Assembly (NCBI RefSeq): GCF_003628305.1 | Contig: NZ_RBZM01000004.1 | Location: 620,001 to 684,000 of the forward strand | Length of the DNA: 64,000 bases | Origin: Cohnella endophytica | GTDB taxonomy: Bacteria; Bacillota; Bacilli; Paenibacillales; Paenibacillaceae | Direction: 5' to 3' | Shown here: in pieces, positions 18,458 through 27,787 of the stretch | How positions within the stretch are numbered: the stretch's first letter is position 1 | Layout of the letters: each line of letters starts with the position of its first letter | Notes under the pieces: generated by a model | Seen by the model: the letters and a program-made list of their open reading frames with translations, nothing else | Told to the model about the DNA's origin: nothing | Databases searched by the model: none | Program-made: the position numbers and the translations under genes

Positions 18458-19159
18458 ATGCAGGATGGTTTACAGCGATTGCAAGAACGCATCAACGTGA
18501 CTTTTCGCAATTCCGCGTTGCTTAGACAAGCGTTCACGCATACGTCTTACGTTAACGAGCAGCGAGGGGCGCGGATCGCGCACAACGAGAGGCTCGAGTT
18601 TCTCGGAGACGCGGTGCTTCAGTTGACCGTGTCGGAATATTTGTACCGTCGTTATCCGGATTCTCCCGAAGGGGAAATGACCCGGTTGCGGGCGAGTATC
18701 GTCTGCGAACCGTCGCTTGTCCGTTTTGCCGAGGCGCTCGAATTCGGGCAGGTCGTGCTGCTGGGCAAAGGGGAGGAGCAAACCGGCGGTCGTACGCGGC
18801 CGTCGTTGCTTGCGGACGCTTTCGAAGCGTTCTTAGGAGCTCTGTACTTGGATCAGGGGTTGGAAGCCGCGCGCAATTTTCTGGAACGGCACATGTTCGA
18901 GCAATTGCCGGTCGACGGGCAAGCTCCGCTTAAGGATTACAAAACCGAACTGCAAGAAAAGATCCAACAGCTTTCGATGGGAGCGCTGGATTACACGATC
19001 GTGGAAGAGAAAGGTCCCGCGCATGACCGTGAGTTCGTATCGGTCGTCTCCATCGGCAATCAGCGTCTCGGGCAGGGATCCGGACGTTCGAAGAAGGAAG
19101 CGGAGCAAAGGGCGGCATCGCAGGCGCTTACGACTTTTCCCAAGCCGTTTCCCGGTTAA
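18458..19159 (+). CDS. rnc: Ribonuclease III
   Basis: RNase III cleaves double-stranded RNA in rRNA and small cytoplasmic RNA maturation. The 233-aa protein has the signature [14 protein letters not shown] with the metal-binding acidic residues, a second acidic site in [15 protein letters not shown], and a C-terminal double-stranded RNA-binding domain beginning DYKTELQE. The ATG at 18458 follows GAGGTGGG. It sits 88 bases after fabF and 30 before smc, the standard rnc-smc-ftsY order. Confidence 0.97.
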   Translation: MQDGLQRLQERINVTFRNSALLRQAFTHTSYVNEQRGARIAHNERLEFLGDAVLQLTVSEYLYRRYPDSPEGEMTRLRASIVCEPSLVRFAEALEFGQVVLLGKGEEQTGGRTRPSLLADAFEAFLGALYLDQGLEAARNFLERHMFEQLPVDGQAPLKDYKTELQEKIQQLSMGALDYTIVEEKGPAHDREFVSVVSIGNQRLGQGSGRSKKEAEQRAASQALTTFPKPFPG

Positions 19160-19189
19160 GAGAACGACTCGAGAGGAGTATTTGTCCTT

Positions 19190-22100
19190 ATGTTTTTGAA
19201 AAGAATCGAGCTGACTGGGTTCAAGTCTTTCGCCGATCGTACCGAATTGGAATTCGTGCGTGGAATTACAGCGGTCGTCGGACCGAACGGCAGCGGTAAG
19301 AGCAACATTTCCGACGGTATCCGCTGGGTACTCGGGGAACAGAGCGCGAAGTCTCTTCGCGGCGGCAACATGCAGGACATTATTTTCGCGGGCAGCGATT
19401 CCCGTAAAGCGGTTAATTTCGGCGAGGTTTCCTTGACGCTGGATAATATGGATAAGGTGTTACCGCTGGACTTCAGCGAGGTAACGGTTACCCGTCGCGT
19501 TCACCGGAACGGGGAAAGCGAGTACTTAATCAATAAGCAACCTTGCCGGCTTAAGGATATTACCGAGTTGTTCATGGACACGGGGATCGGCCGCGAGGCA
19601 TATTCGATCATCGGACAAGGCCGTATCGAAGAAATCTTGAGTACGCGTTCCGAGGACCGCCGCGGCATTTTCGAAGAGGCTTCCGGGATCGTCAAGTATA
19701 AGAGCCGTAAGAAGGAAGCCCAGAAGAAGCTCGAAGATACGGAAAACAACTTGCTGCGGATCCATGACCTCGTCAGCGAGCTGAAGGTCCAGATCGACCC
19801 GCTCAAGGAGCAATCGGAGAAAGCCGAAGCCTACAAGAAGTTAAAAGAGGAATTGAAAAATAAAGAAATCGCGTTATACGTTCATCAGATCGAAGGCGTG
19901 CACACGTCTTGGACTCAGACGAACGAACGTCTGACGGCGTTGCGCGAAGAGCAGTTGGGCTTGTCTACGTTCGTAAGCAAGCATGACGCGATTCTGGAAG
20001 AGGAACGGCAAGCTCTCGTTCAGCTCGAAGAGCTGCTCGAGAGATTGCAGGACGAGCTGCTTCGCTGCAGCGAAGAAACCGAGAAATCGGAAGGTTACGT
20101 CGAGCTGTTGAACGAACGCCGCGGACATTTGACCCGCACTCGCGAAGGGTTGCAGCAATCGCTGGCTTCCGCGGAAGAGCGATTCGCGCAAGCGACGGCG
20201 GAAGAAGCCGATCTGCGGAATAAACGCTCGGTATTGGAGGCGGAGTTATCCGCTTCTTCCGCGAAGCTGGCGGACGAGGAAGATCGGCTCGCTCTCGCGG
20301 ACGGAAGCACGGAAGTCGAAGAGCGTCTGAAAGCGGAGCTGTTCGACACGTTAAACGCGATGGCGCAGGCCCGGAACGATATCCGTTACGGCGACGGCCA
20401 GCGGGAAGCGTTGGAGCGCCGCGTCGCGCGGATCGCGGAAGAGGAAGCGAAGCTTCTCGAGCAGACGGAAGCGCTGCAGGGAAAACGCGAGCGCCTCGAA
20501 GAGCGAATCGCCGAAGTGACGCGCACGCTCGCCGAGGTGCGCGACCGGTACGTGGCGGAAGGCGCACGATCGGGCGAACTGCAGCGCAAGCTGGAGGAAG
20601 CGCAAGCATCGGTGCGCCGCTGCGAGCAGAAGAAGGATGCGCTAGTCTCGCGTCGCGATACGATCAAGGAGCTACAGAACGATTACGACGGCTTCCAACA
20701 CGGCGTTCGGGAAGTGCTTAAAGCGTCCAAACGCGGAAATCTGCATGGCGTGCATGGCGCGGTAGCGGAGTTGGTCAGCGTTCCGGGGCATCTGGAAGTC
20801 GCGATCGAAACCGCGCTCGGAGCGGCTTTGCAGCATATCGTCATGGAAGACGAGAAAAGCTCGCGAACGGCGATCGCTTATTTGAAACAACGGCAATCGG
20901 GGCGGGCCACGTTCTTGCCGCTCGACGTTATTCGACCAAGGAGTTTGTCGGATAGCGATCGCCGCGTCTTGGAGCAAGCCGAAGGCTTTATCGGCGTGGG
21001 TTCCGAACTCGTCGGATCCGAACCGAAATATGCCGCGATCGTCAGCAGCATGCTCGGCAACGTGCTTATCGCCGAGTCACTGGAGTTGGCGAACCGGATC
21101 GCATCCAGACTGCAATACCGTTACCGCGTAGTTACTCGCGACGGCGATGTCGTTAACGCCGGGGGATCGATGACGGGAGGTAGCCTGCAGAAGAAGTCGT
21201 CCAGCTTACTAGGTCGCCAACGGCAGCTCGAGGAGCTTGAACGGGAAATCAAGGAAGCGGAAGTCGCAAGGGAACAAGCGAAGGCGTTAGCTGACGACTT
21301 AAGGAAAGAATTGGCCCAGACGGCTCAAAATATCGAACAACTCCGCGACCAAGGGGAGCAAGAGCGGCTGCGGGAGCAGCAGACGGCCGGAGAAAGCGCG
21401 CAACTGAAACAGGACGAGAAGCTTATCGCCGAGCAGCATGCGGCCTTGCACTTAGAGAAAGCGGCTTTCGAAGCGGAAGCAGGCGGTCTGCGTACGAGCA
21501 AGGAAGAGGCGGAAGCTCGGCTTGCGACTCTGACGGCAGAAGAGCAGCGCATTCAAGAACGAATGCTTGAAGCGGAGGAATTGCGCCGCAAGAGCGCGTC
21601 GGCCAAGGAAGAATTGCAAGCGGCGCTCACTGAGATCAAGATTTCCATCGCGCGGATGGAGCAGGATCGCAGCGCGCTTGACGAGCAATCGGCACGCCAT
21701 CGCGCCGACATTGCCCGTCTCACGGCGGAACGCAAGCAATTCAGGGAATCGCTCGAGCATAACGAGGCGGAATCCGCGCGTACCGAGCAAGAGTCGGTCG
21801 AGCATCGCGAACGTCTGAACGAGCTCCGCATTCAGAAGAAGCAATTCACGGAAAACATCGAGTTCAAGAGAGCGGACCGCGCGGAGAAACACCGCGAGCT
21901 CGAGCGCAAGGAAGGCGAGACGAAGGATCAGCGCGCGAAATTGCGGAACGTCGAAGAAGGCATGCGCCAAGCCGAGATCGCGGTCAACCGGATGGATGTC
22001 GAACTCGACAACTTGCTGCGCAAGCTGACCGAGGAATACGAGATCGGATTCGAGCTCGCCAAAGCGCGCTATCCGATGCCGGAAGACATCGTCGCAACCC

Positions 22101-22759
22101 AGAACGAAGTTCGCGACATGAAACGCAAAATCTCCTCGCTCGGCGACGTGAACTTGGGAGCTATCGAGGAATACAAAAGGGTATCCGAGCGATTCGATTT
22201 CCTCTCGGAGCAAGAGAACGATTTGATCGAAGCGAAGACGAAGCTGCATGGCATTATTCGCGAGATGGACGAAGAGATGTCTAAGCGGTTCCGCACGACA
22301 TTCGAGGAAATCCGCAAGCATTTCGTCGTCGTATTCTCCCGGATGTTCGGCGGCGGTCGAGCCGATCTCGTGCTCGTCGAGCCGGATCGTCCGCTCGATA
22401 CGGGCATCGACATCGTCGCCCAACCGCCGGGCAAGAAGCTGACGAACCTGCAGCTTCTGTCCGGGGGCGAGCGCGCGCTGACGGCGATCGCGTTGCTATT
22501 CGCGATTCTTAACGTCAAGCCCGTGCCGTTCTGCGTACTCGATGAAGTCGAAGCGGCGCTCGACGAGGCGAACGTTGCCCGTTATGCGCAGTACATGCGC
22601 GAATTCTCGGATTCGACGCAATTCATCGTCGTTACCCACCGCAAAGGGACGATGGAGGAAGCCGACGTGCTCTACGGGGTAACGATGGAAGAGGGCGGCG
22701 TATCGAAGCTCGTATCCGTCCGCCTGGAGGAAACGGAAGAGATGACGGCCACGGCTTAG
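19190..22759 (+). CDS. smc: Chromosome segregation ATPase SMC
   Basis: SMC with ScpAB forms the bacterial condensin that compacts and segregates replicated DNA. The 1189-aa protein has the full layout. Walker A GPNGSGKSN lies at about residues 32-40. Two long coiled coils flank a hinge around residues 510-680 with the conserved GGSMTGGS. The C-terminal head carries the signature LLSGGERALTA and Walker B FCVLDEVEAALDEANV. Length is normal. The ATG follows GAGAGGAG with good spacing. A tandem repeat array occupies the gap to ftsY. Confidence 0.98.
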   Translation: MFLKRIELTGFKSFADRTELEFVRGITAVVGPNGSGKSNISDGIRWVLGEQSAKSLRGGNMQDIIFAGSDSRKAVNFGEVSLTLDNMDKVLPLDFSEVTVTRRVHRNGESEYLINKQPCRLKDITELFMDTGIGREAYSIIGQGRIEEILSTRSEDRRGIFEEASGIVKYKSRKKEAQKKLEDTENNLLRIHDLVSELKVQIDPLKEQSEKAEAYKKLKEELKNKEIALYVHQIEGVHTSWTQTNERLTALREEQLGLSTFVSKHDAILEEERQALVQLEELLERLQDELLRCSEETEKSEGYVELLNERRGHLTRTREGLQQSLASAEERFAQATAEEADLRNKRSVLEAELSASSAKLADEEDRLALADGSTEVEERLKAELFDTLNAMAQARNDIRYGDGQREALERRVARIAEEEAKLLEQTEALQGKRERLEERIAEVTRTLAEVRDRYVAEGARSGELQRKLEEAQASVRRCEQKKDALVSRRDTIKELQNDYDGFQHGVREVLKASKRGNLHGVHGAVAELVSVPGHLEVAIETALGAALQHIVMEDEKSSRTAIAYLKQRQSGRATFLPLDVIRPRSLSDSDRRVLEQAEGFIGVGSELVGSEPKYAAIVSSMLGNVLIAESLELANRIASRLQYRYRVVTRDGDVVNAGGSMTGGSLQKKSSSLLGRQRQLEELEREIKEAEVAREQAKALADDLRKELAQTAQNIEQLRDQGEQERLREQQTAGESAQLKQDEKLIAEQHAALHLEKAAFEAEAGGLRTSKEEAEARLATLTAEEQRIQERMLEAEELRRKSASAKEELQAALTEIKISIARMEQDRSALDEQSARHRADIARLTAERKQFRESLEHNEAESARTEQESVEHRERLNELRIQKKQFTENIEFKRADRAEKHRELERKEGETKDQRAKLRNVEEGMRQAEIAVNRMDVELDNLLRKLTEEYEIGFELAKARYPMPEDIVATQNEVRDMKRKISSLGDVNLGAIEEYKRVSERFDFLSEQENDLIEAKTKLHGIIREMDEEMSKRFRTTFEEIRKHFVVVFSRMFGGGRADLVLVEPDRPLDTGIDIVAQPPGKKLTNLQLLSGGERALTAIALLFAILNVKPVPFCVLDEVEAALDEANVARYAQYMREFSDSTQFIVVTHRKGTMEEADVLYGVTMEEGGVSKLVSVRLEETEEMTATA

Positions 22760-22763
22760 CGCT

Positions 22764-22948
22764 CTCCGAGGCCGCTAATTCCGCGGAAGTGACTCCGTGA
22801 GCTGAAATAAGGCCCTCCGAGACCGCTAATCCGTGGAAGTAGCTCAGTGAGCCGAAATAAGGCCCTCCGAGACCGCTAATTCCGCAAAAGTAGCACCAAG
22901 AGTGGAAATAAGGCCCTCCGAGGCCGCTAAATCCGCGGAAGTAGCTAA
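22764..22948. repeat. Four tandem 50-51-bp repeats between smc and ftsY
   Basis: Four copies begin at 22764, 22815, 22865 and 22916, each starting CTCCGAG and containing CCGCTAA, a TCCGCGGAAGT-like palindrome and, in the first three, GAAATAAGGCC. The last copy is cut off after GGAAGTAGCT. Copies differ by scattered substitutions and by one-base length changes. There are no unique spacers between copies, so this is not a CRISPR array. Each unit includes short self-complementary stretches. Confidence 0.9.
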
Positions 22949-23003
22949 CAAGCTTGCATATATTATGTAGTTGCGATAGAGAGATAGGTTGGAGGAATCG
23001 AGC

Positions 23004-24008
23004 ATGAGTTTTTTTAAGAGATTGCGGGAAAGCATCGCTTCGAAGACCGAAGCGGTAACGAGCAAGTTCCGCGACGGGCTGGCGAAGACGCGCGATGCGT
23101 TCGTCGGCAAGGTGGAGGAGTTGTTCAGCCGCCGCAAGAAAATCGACGAGGAATTTTTCGAGGAGCTCGAAGAGATCCTAATCGGCGCCGACGTTGGCGT
23201 CAACACGGTCATGGGATTGATCGACGAGCTGCGCGCGGAAGTGAAGAAGCGCAAGATCGAGGAGCCGTCCGAGCTCCGTCCGATCCTCTCGGAGAAGCTC
23301 GTAGGAATGCTGCAAGGCTCCGGCGATGAAGTCGGCATGAAAGAGAACGCCGACGGGATTACGGTGATCTTATTCGTTGGCGTTAACGGTGTCGGGAAAA
23401 CGACGACGATCGGCAAGCTCGCTTGGCGATACAAGCAACAGGGTAAGAAGGTACTGCTAGCCGCGGGAGATACGTTCCGGGCCGGCGCCATCGAGCAACT
23501 GGAAGTTTGGGGCGGGCGCGTCGGCGTTGACGTGATTAGGCAAGAGTCGGGCTCCGATCCGGCGGCCGTTATGTTCGATGCCGTACAAGCGGCCAAAAAA
23601 CAAAACGTCGACATCCTGATCTGCGATACGGCAGGACGCTTGCAGAACAAAAACAACCTGATGGAGGAGCTAGCCAAAATCCATCGGGTCATCCAACGCG
23701 AAATTCCGGGCGCGCCGCATGAAACGCTGCTCGTGCTCGACGCGACGACTGGACAGAACGCGCTTCAGCAGGCGAAGCTATTCGGAGAGAAAAGCGGGGT
23801 CACCGGACTCGTGCTCACGAAGCTCGACGGAACGGCCAAAGGCGGCATCGTGATCGCGATCCGCAACGAATTGTCGCTTCCGGTGAAGTTCGTCGGATTG
23901 GGCGAGCAGATGGACGACCTCCAGCAATTCGACGCCGATCAATTCGTGCATGCCTTATTCGCCGGCATGGCCGGAACCGAGGACAATGGCAACAAAGAAA
24001 ACGATTAA
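23004..24008 (+). CDS. ftsY: Signal recognition particle receptor FtsY
   Basis: FtsY docks ribosome-SRP complexes at the membrane and is the GTPase partner of Ffh. The 334-aa protein has a short basic N-terminal region, the helical N domain, and the G domain with GVNGVGKTTTIGKLA (G1), DTAGR (G3), TKLDGTAKGG (G4) and FVGLGEQMDDL. The long acidic N-terminal domain of enterobacterial FtsY is absent, as usual in Bacillota. The ATG at 23004 has GGAGGA eight to nine bases upstream. In Bacillus, ylxM-ffh follows directly; here about 7.4 kb of other genes intervene. Confidence 0.97.
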   Translation: MSFFKRLRESIASKTEAVTSKFRDGLAKTRDAFVGKVEELFSRRKKIDEEFFEELEEILIGADVGVNTVMGLIDELRAEVKKRKIEEPSELRPILSEKLVGMLQGSGDEVGMKENADGITVILFVGVNGVGKTTTIGKLAWRYKQQGKKVLLAAGDTFRAGAIEQLEVWGGRVGVDVIRQESGSDPAAVMFDAVQAAKKQNVDILICDTAGRLQNKNNLMEELAKIHRVIQREIPGAPHETLLVLDATTGQNALQQAKLFGEKSGVTGLVLTKLDGTAKGGIVIAIRNELSLPVKFVGLGEQMDDLQQFDADQFVHALFAGMAGTEDNGNKEND

Positions 24009-24067
24009 GAATAATTCGCATTGCCATTCATCGGGCTAGATTTCGATATTGAAAAGCTTCAAACTGC

Positions 24068-24111
24068 AAACGACGGGGTATCGTGGAATAAACACGGATA
24101 TCCCGTCGTTT
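24068..24111 (+). terminator. Probable terminator of the smc-ftsY unit
   Basis: A long stem pairs AAACGACGGG with CCCGTCGTTT and continues inward through partly paired TATCGTG / CACGGATA. The T-tract is weak (TTTCTG). Confidence 0.6.
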
Positions 24112-24276
24112 CTGCGTTCTGATTTCCCTATTTTCTCGCTTTTTAGAAGGCTCATTAGGTCGAGATATAGGTTATTTATGATAAATTGCTCAGCATATCA
24201 CATTAAAGTTGCCGAATTCCCTAATTTATGTAAAATGATAGGAGTAGATCATATTTCATAATAGGGCGGAAGAACA

Positions 24277-24786
24277 ATGTCGAGATTAATGAGAATTGCG
24301 CGTAGCGTATTCAGATTTAGTCATGATCCCGGGTATCGAGGCACGAACATTCATAAAATCGCTTATTTTTTCTGGAATCGCAATTTCAAAAGAATGGCTT
24401 CGGTAGTAACTTCTTTTAATCATATCTTATCGGGTACGGCAATTGGACCTGGCGCAAAAATCCATCGCACGGCAGAGATCGTTCATGGGGGCGTTTTTAT
24501 AGGTGAAACAGCCGAAATAGGTCCGAATTGCAAAATTATGCAAAATGTAACGATCGGAGCCAAGTTTAAAGATATAAATTCAAATAAAAGATTACATGCT
24601 ATCTTAGAAGAAAACGTAGTCGTCTGTGCCGGAGCCGTTATTCTAGGTGCGGTCACGATCGGTCGCGACTCGGTGATTGGGCCGAATAGCGTTGTTACCA
24701 GAAGTATGCCACCCTATTCATTAGCGGTCGGAAATCCAGCAAAAATCCATAAGAAAAATACTCAATTGAACGAACAGAAATGTTAA
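24277..24786 (+). CDS. Hexapeptide-repeat acetyltransferase, CysE-like
   Basis: The 169-aa protein has a short helical N-terminus and a left-handed beta-helix made of hexapeptide repeats ([20 protein letters not shown], then [30 protein letters not shown]). It ends AVGNPAKI, as serine O-acetyltransferases and related sugar or antibiotic acetyltransferases do. The N-terminal domain is much shorter than in true CysE, so it could equally be a cell-surface or polysaccharide enzyme. The gene is AT-rich against its GC-rich surroundings, which points to transfer. GGGCGGA precedes the ATG, and it has its own terminator. Confidence 0.75.
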   Translation: MSRLMRIARSVFRFSHDPGYRGTNIHKIAYFFWNRNFKRMASVVTSFNHILSGTAIGPGAKIHRTAEIVHGGVFIGETAEIGPNCKIMQNVTIGAKFKDINSNKRLHAILEENVVVCAGAVILGAVTIGRDSVIGPNSVVTRSMPPYSLAVGNPAKIHKKNTQLNEQKC

Positions 24787-24822
24787 AGAATGAACGCCGC
24801 TCCTAACCCGTAATACGGAAAC

Positions 24823-24856
24823 GCCCTTATCGACCTCGTGTCGACAGGGCTTTTTT
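24823..24856 (+). terminator. Terminator of the acetyltransferase gene
   Basis: Stem GCCCT-ATCGAC paired with GTCGACAGGGC (one bulge), then six T residues, 37 bases after the stop. Confidence 0.85.
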
Positions 24857-25168
24857 GTCGTTCCTCCGGAAAAATGTATTTTTGCTAAAAATCAACTCAT
24901 ATGTTATGTAATCTAACCATAAATTCCGTAATACGTTGATCAAGCTCGCACGTACAACATGAAATGAGGCTTTGGACAATCCGGACCCTTAAGGTCTAAG
25001 TAAGTGGTCGTCCGCGCTGCCCGGCGTGGAGCGTAGTAATGTATCCTTTTCTTACAACAAGCATTCTATGTAATAATATATTACATTATAATTGCAAACG
25101 ATCATTAACAGCTATATTATGTTATATATATTTACTTATAATTCACATAATCGTTTAGGGAGGGCCAT
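24857..25168. other. AT-rich regulatory gap upstream of the purine cluster
   Basis: About 310 bases without a gene. It contains a palindrome (listed separately), another ATGTAAT half-site at 24906-24912, and a possible promoter: -35 TTAACA (25105-25110), 16 bases, -10 TATATT (25127-25132). I looked for the conserved core of a purine riboswitch and did not find it. Confidence 0.5.
25068..25086. promoter_or_regulatory. Palindromic operator candidate
   Basis: A perfect inverted repeat ATGTAAT-AATAT-ATTACAT lies about 20 bases upstream of the candidate -35 of the purine cluster. Size and symmetry suit a dimeric regulator, identity unknown. Confidence 0.45.
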
Positions 25169-25360
25169 TTGCCAAGATTAGCTTGCAAGGGGAGGAACGT
25201 CCATGTGTATAACGGACGAGCAAGCTTTATCGAGCGAATGCGGATCGGCGGGACTTGGCATCAAGCTTGGAAGGTTCTGGCATTATTGAATCGCGAATCG
25301 TACTTGTTCGATCGCAAACGGTTAGAAAGTAGGCACATGCAACTTGGAGAGGGCGGATAA
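25169..25360 (+). CDS. Doubtful small protein, 63 aa
   Basis: This frame starts with TTG at 25169 after GGGAGGG (only four bases spacing) and ends two bases before the next gene's ATG. The product is basic (LACKGRNVHVYN..., RKRLESRH) with no recognisable domain. The ribosome binding site and the tight junction to the deaminase gene are the only support. It may be a leader peptide, a gene remnant or a chance frame. Confidence 0.3.
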   Translation: MPRLACKGRNVHVYNGRASFIERMRIGGTWHQAWKVLALLNRESYLFDRKRLESRHMQLGEGG

Positions 25361-25362
25361 GC

Positions 25363-26688
25363 ATGAAGACGAAATTGATTCGAAATGCGGTAATCATGAC
25401 AATGAACGACAACAACGAGGTGCTCGAAGGCGACGTGGCAATCGCGGGTAACGTCATTATGGCGATCGGGAGCGAACTAGAGTTCGAAGCGGACGAAATC
25501 ATCGACGCCGGGGGCAAGGTGTTGCTTCCCGGATTCGTGCAAACTCATATTCACTTGTGCCAGACTTTGTTTCGGGGACGGGCGGACGATTTGGCGTTAA
25601 TCGACTGGCTCCGCCAGAAAATATGGCCTCTCGAAGCCGCGCACAACGAAGACTCGGTATACTACTCTGCTTTGCTAGGAATCGGGGAGCTCATCCGAAG
25701 CGGTACAACGACGATTCTGGACATGGAAACCGTTCATCATACGGATGCGGCTTTTCGGGCGATCGAGGAAAGCGGTTTGCGTGCATTGTCCGGCAAAGTG
25801 ATGATGGATTATGGGACGGAAGTCCCGCTAGCGTTGCAGGAGGTCACGGAGACGTCGCTCCGGCAAAGCGTCGATCTGCTCGAACGCTGGCACGGCGCGG
25901 CTAACGGACGCATCCAATACGCGTTCTGTCCGCGATTCGTCGTCTCTTGCACAGAGGAGCTGCTCGTAGGAGTAAGGGACTTATCGGAGCAATATAATGT
26001 TAAGGTGCATACGCACGCTTCGGAAAATAAAGACGAGATCGCATTGGTGGAAGCCGAGCGAGGCATGCGAAACGTTGTTTACTTGGATCATATCGGTTTG
26101 GCGCGTCCGAATCTTATTCTCGCCCATAGCATTTGGCTCGACGACGAAGAGAAACGGATTATACGCGAACGCGGCGTTAAGGTGACGCATTGTCCCGGCT
26201 CCAACATGAAGTTGGCTTCGGGGATCGCCCAAGTGCCGGAATTGATGCGGGAGGGCATCCCCGTCGGCATTGGTGCCGACGGAGCTCCATGCAACAACAA
26301 TCTCGATATGTTCCAAGAAATGCGCTTGACCGCTTTTATCCAAAAAATTCAGCACGGCCCTACGGTCATGGACGCGAGGACGGTGCTGCGAATGGCGACG
26401 ATGGGCGGAGCCGAGGTGCTCGGAATGGAGGAAGAAATCGGAAGCATCGAAGTCGGTAAGCTAGCCGATCTTCAGATTCTAGACCTGGAAGATTTCCATG
26501 CTTATCCGTCCTATGACGCGGATTGGTTTTCCAGAGTCGTCTATGCGGCTACCCGGGGAGACGTGGATACCGTGATGATCGATGGAGAAATCGTTATGAG
26601 GGGCAAAATCGTTAAGACGATCGACCGCAAACGCGTGTTAAAGGAGTCGGATCGCGCGCTTCGCGGTTTGTTGAACAGAATCGGCTAA
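25363..26688 (+). CDS. Amidohydrolase, nucleobase/nucleoside deaminase type
   Basis: The 441-aa protein is an ATZ/TRZ-like amidohydrolase. Metal ligands are visible in order: HIH in GFVQTHIHLCQTLFRG (near 63-65), His in KVHTHASE, His in LAHSIWL, and Asp in GIGADGAPCNNN. The Glu of the HASE segment is also conserved. Close relatives deaminate guanine, 8-oxoguanine, 5'-deoxyadenosine or S-adenosylhomocysteine; the sequence alone does not choose. Neighbours (xdhC, mocA-like, uraD) favour a purine substrate such as guanine. GGGCGG precedes the ATG. The next gene starts 16 bases later. Confidence 0.85.
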   Translation: MKTKLIRNAVIMTMNDNNEVLEGDVAIAGNVIMAIGSELEFEADEIIDAGGKVLLPGFVQTHIHLCQTLFRGRADDLALIDWLRQKIWPLEAAHNEDSVYYSALLGIGELIRSGTTTILDMETVHHTDAAFRAIEESGLRALSGKVMMDYGTEVPLALQEVTETSLRQSVDLLERWHGAANGRIQYAFCPRFVVSCTEELLVGVRDLSEQYNVKVHTHASENKDEIALVEAERGMRNVVYLDHIGLARPNLILAHSIWLDDEEKRIIRERGVKVTHCPGSNMKLASGIAQVPELMREGIPVGIGADGAPCNNNLDMFQEMRLTAFIQKIQHGPTVMDARTVLRMATMGGAEVLGMEEEIGSIEVGKLADLQILDLEDFHAYPSYDADWFSRVVYAATRGDVDTVMIDGEIVMRGKIVKTIDRKRVLKESDRALRGLLNRIG

Positions 26689-26704
26689 TCGAGGAGAGAA
26701 CGCA

Positions 26705-27787
26705 ATGGATGGATACGCCGTCTTGTCCTATGCGCATCGCGTCGGAAAACCTGCCGTGCTTGCGACCCTCGTTCACGCGCAAGGACATTCCTATCGCAAG
26801 CCGGGCGCGACGATGCTGTTGCTTCCGGATGGGGGGAAGATCGGATGCTTAAGCTCGGGCTGCTTGGAGGCCGATCTTCAACTCAGATCCGAACAACTCC
26901 TTATCTCTGACGAAGCCGAGATTGTTACTTATAATTTGCAGCCCGAAGAGGATGCGATCTGGGGAGAGGCCATCGGATGCGGTGGCATGCTTCGGATACT
27001 GCTGGAGCCGCTTGGCTCCGATTGTATGTCGATGCTCGCCGATGCTTATCGGATTGTCGAATCCGGCAGGGAGGTCGAATGGCTTCGCTATTCCTCCGCA
27101 AGGAGGAAGCTCGAATACGAGCTCGTGCCGCGTCTTTTCGACGGTATCCCTTTGGCTCAGGATCGCGGGCAAACGAAGCAAACGAAGCAAACGAAGCAAG
27201 GGAGCGAATCATTGTTTTCTACCGTATTCAGACCGCGTGCGAGACTGTTCGTTTTCGGAGCGGACGAAGGCACCTTGCCGATCGCGAGACTGGCCGGCCA
27301 GGTCGGCTTCCGTATCGCGATCGGAGATTGGAGAGCTTCAGTGGCCAATTCCGAGAGGTATCCGGATGCCGAGATCGCCGTGGGATCGCGGGAAGAAATC
27401 ATGGATTCGCTCCGGCTTGGCTCGGAGGATTATGTGCTCATCTGCGGTCATCAACTTCGCAAGGATCGGGAGATGCTGGAATGCGTGCTGCCGATCCGAC
27501 CTGCCTTTCTCGGAATAATGGGCTCCAAGAGTCGTATCGGTCATTTGCTTGAAGGATTAACGAAGAGCGAGTTTACTCTCGTATCCGCGCCCGTAGGCCT
27601 CGACATCGGAGCGGAAGGGCCGGAGGAAATCGCCGTAAGCATAGTGGCTCAGCTCATTGCGACAAGAAAAGAACGAATGAAGGATCGGAGAGTGAGCACC
27701 ATTGCGAGTCGCGGGAATGTACTTGGCTGCTGGAGCGAGCAAGAGGATGTTCATACCGAAGCTACGCATGGAACTTGCTCCCGGTAA
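26705..27787 (+). CDS. XdhC/CoxF-family molybdenum cofactor insertion factor
   Basis: XdhC-type proteins bind molybdopterin cofactor, promote its sulfuration and hand it to xanthine dehydrogenase. The 360-aa protein has the N-terminal XdhC/CoxI domain (GKPAVLATLVHAQGHSYRKPG, then LSSGCLEADL and GCGGMLRILLEP). A linker with three QTK repeats follows, then the C-terminal Rossmann domain (RLFVFGADEGTLPIARLA, ending near GPEEIAVSIVAQLIA). The final ~28 residues overlap the next gene by 86 bases and look non-conserved, as if the original stop was lost. No xanthine dehydrogenase subunit gene is in the window. Confidence 0.9.
   Translation: MDGYAVLSYAHRVGKPAVLATLVHAQGHSYRKPGATMLLLPDGGKIGCLSSGCLEADLQLRSEQLLISDEAEIVTYNLQPEEDAIWGEAIGCGGMLRILLEPLGSDCMSMLADAYRIVESGREVEWLRYSSARRKLEYELVPRLFDGIPLAQDRGQTKQTKQTKQGSESLFSTVFRPRARLFVFGADEGTLPIARLAGQVGFRIAIGDWRASVANSERYPDAEIAVGSREEIMDSLRLGSEDYVLICGHQLRKDREMLECVLPIRPAFLGIMGSKSRIGHLLEGLTKSEFTLVSAPVGLDIGAEGPEEIAVSIVAQLIATRKERMKDRRVSTIASRGNVLGCWSEQEDVHTEATHGTCSR
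27171..27197 (+). repeat. Triplicated 9-bp unit in xdhC-like gene
   Basis: Three perfect copies of AAACGAAGC encode the repeated QTK of the inter-domain linker. In-frame copy-number change would alter linker length without breaking the gene. Confidence 0.9.

Noticed and set aside
16026..22423. Many long antisense frames over fab genes and smc
   Set aside because: They are expected shadows of high-GC coding sequence, with biased Arg/Ala/Ser content and no translation signals.
22764..22948. Possible CRISPR array
   Set aside because: Units are contiguous and diverged, without unique spacers.
22844..23692. Long minus-strand open frame antisense to ftsY, with an amino-acid repeat
   Set aside because: It is a GC-rich shadow of ftsY; its repeats are only the translated 50-bp tandem array, and there is no start site support.
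24857..25168. Purine riboswitch upstream of the deaminase cluster
   Set aside because: None of the conserved aptamer core segments could be found.
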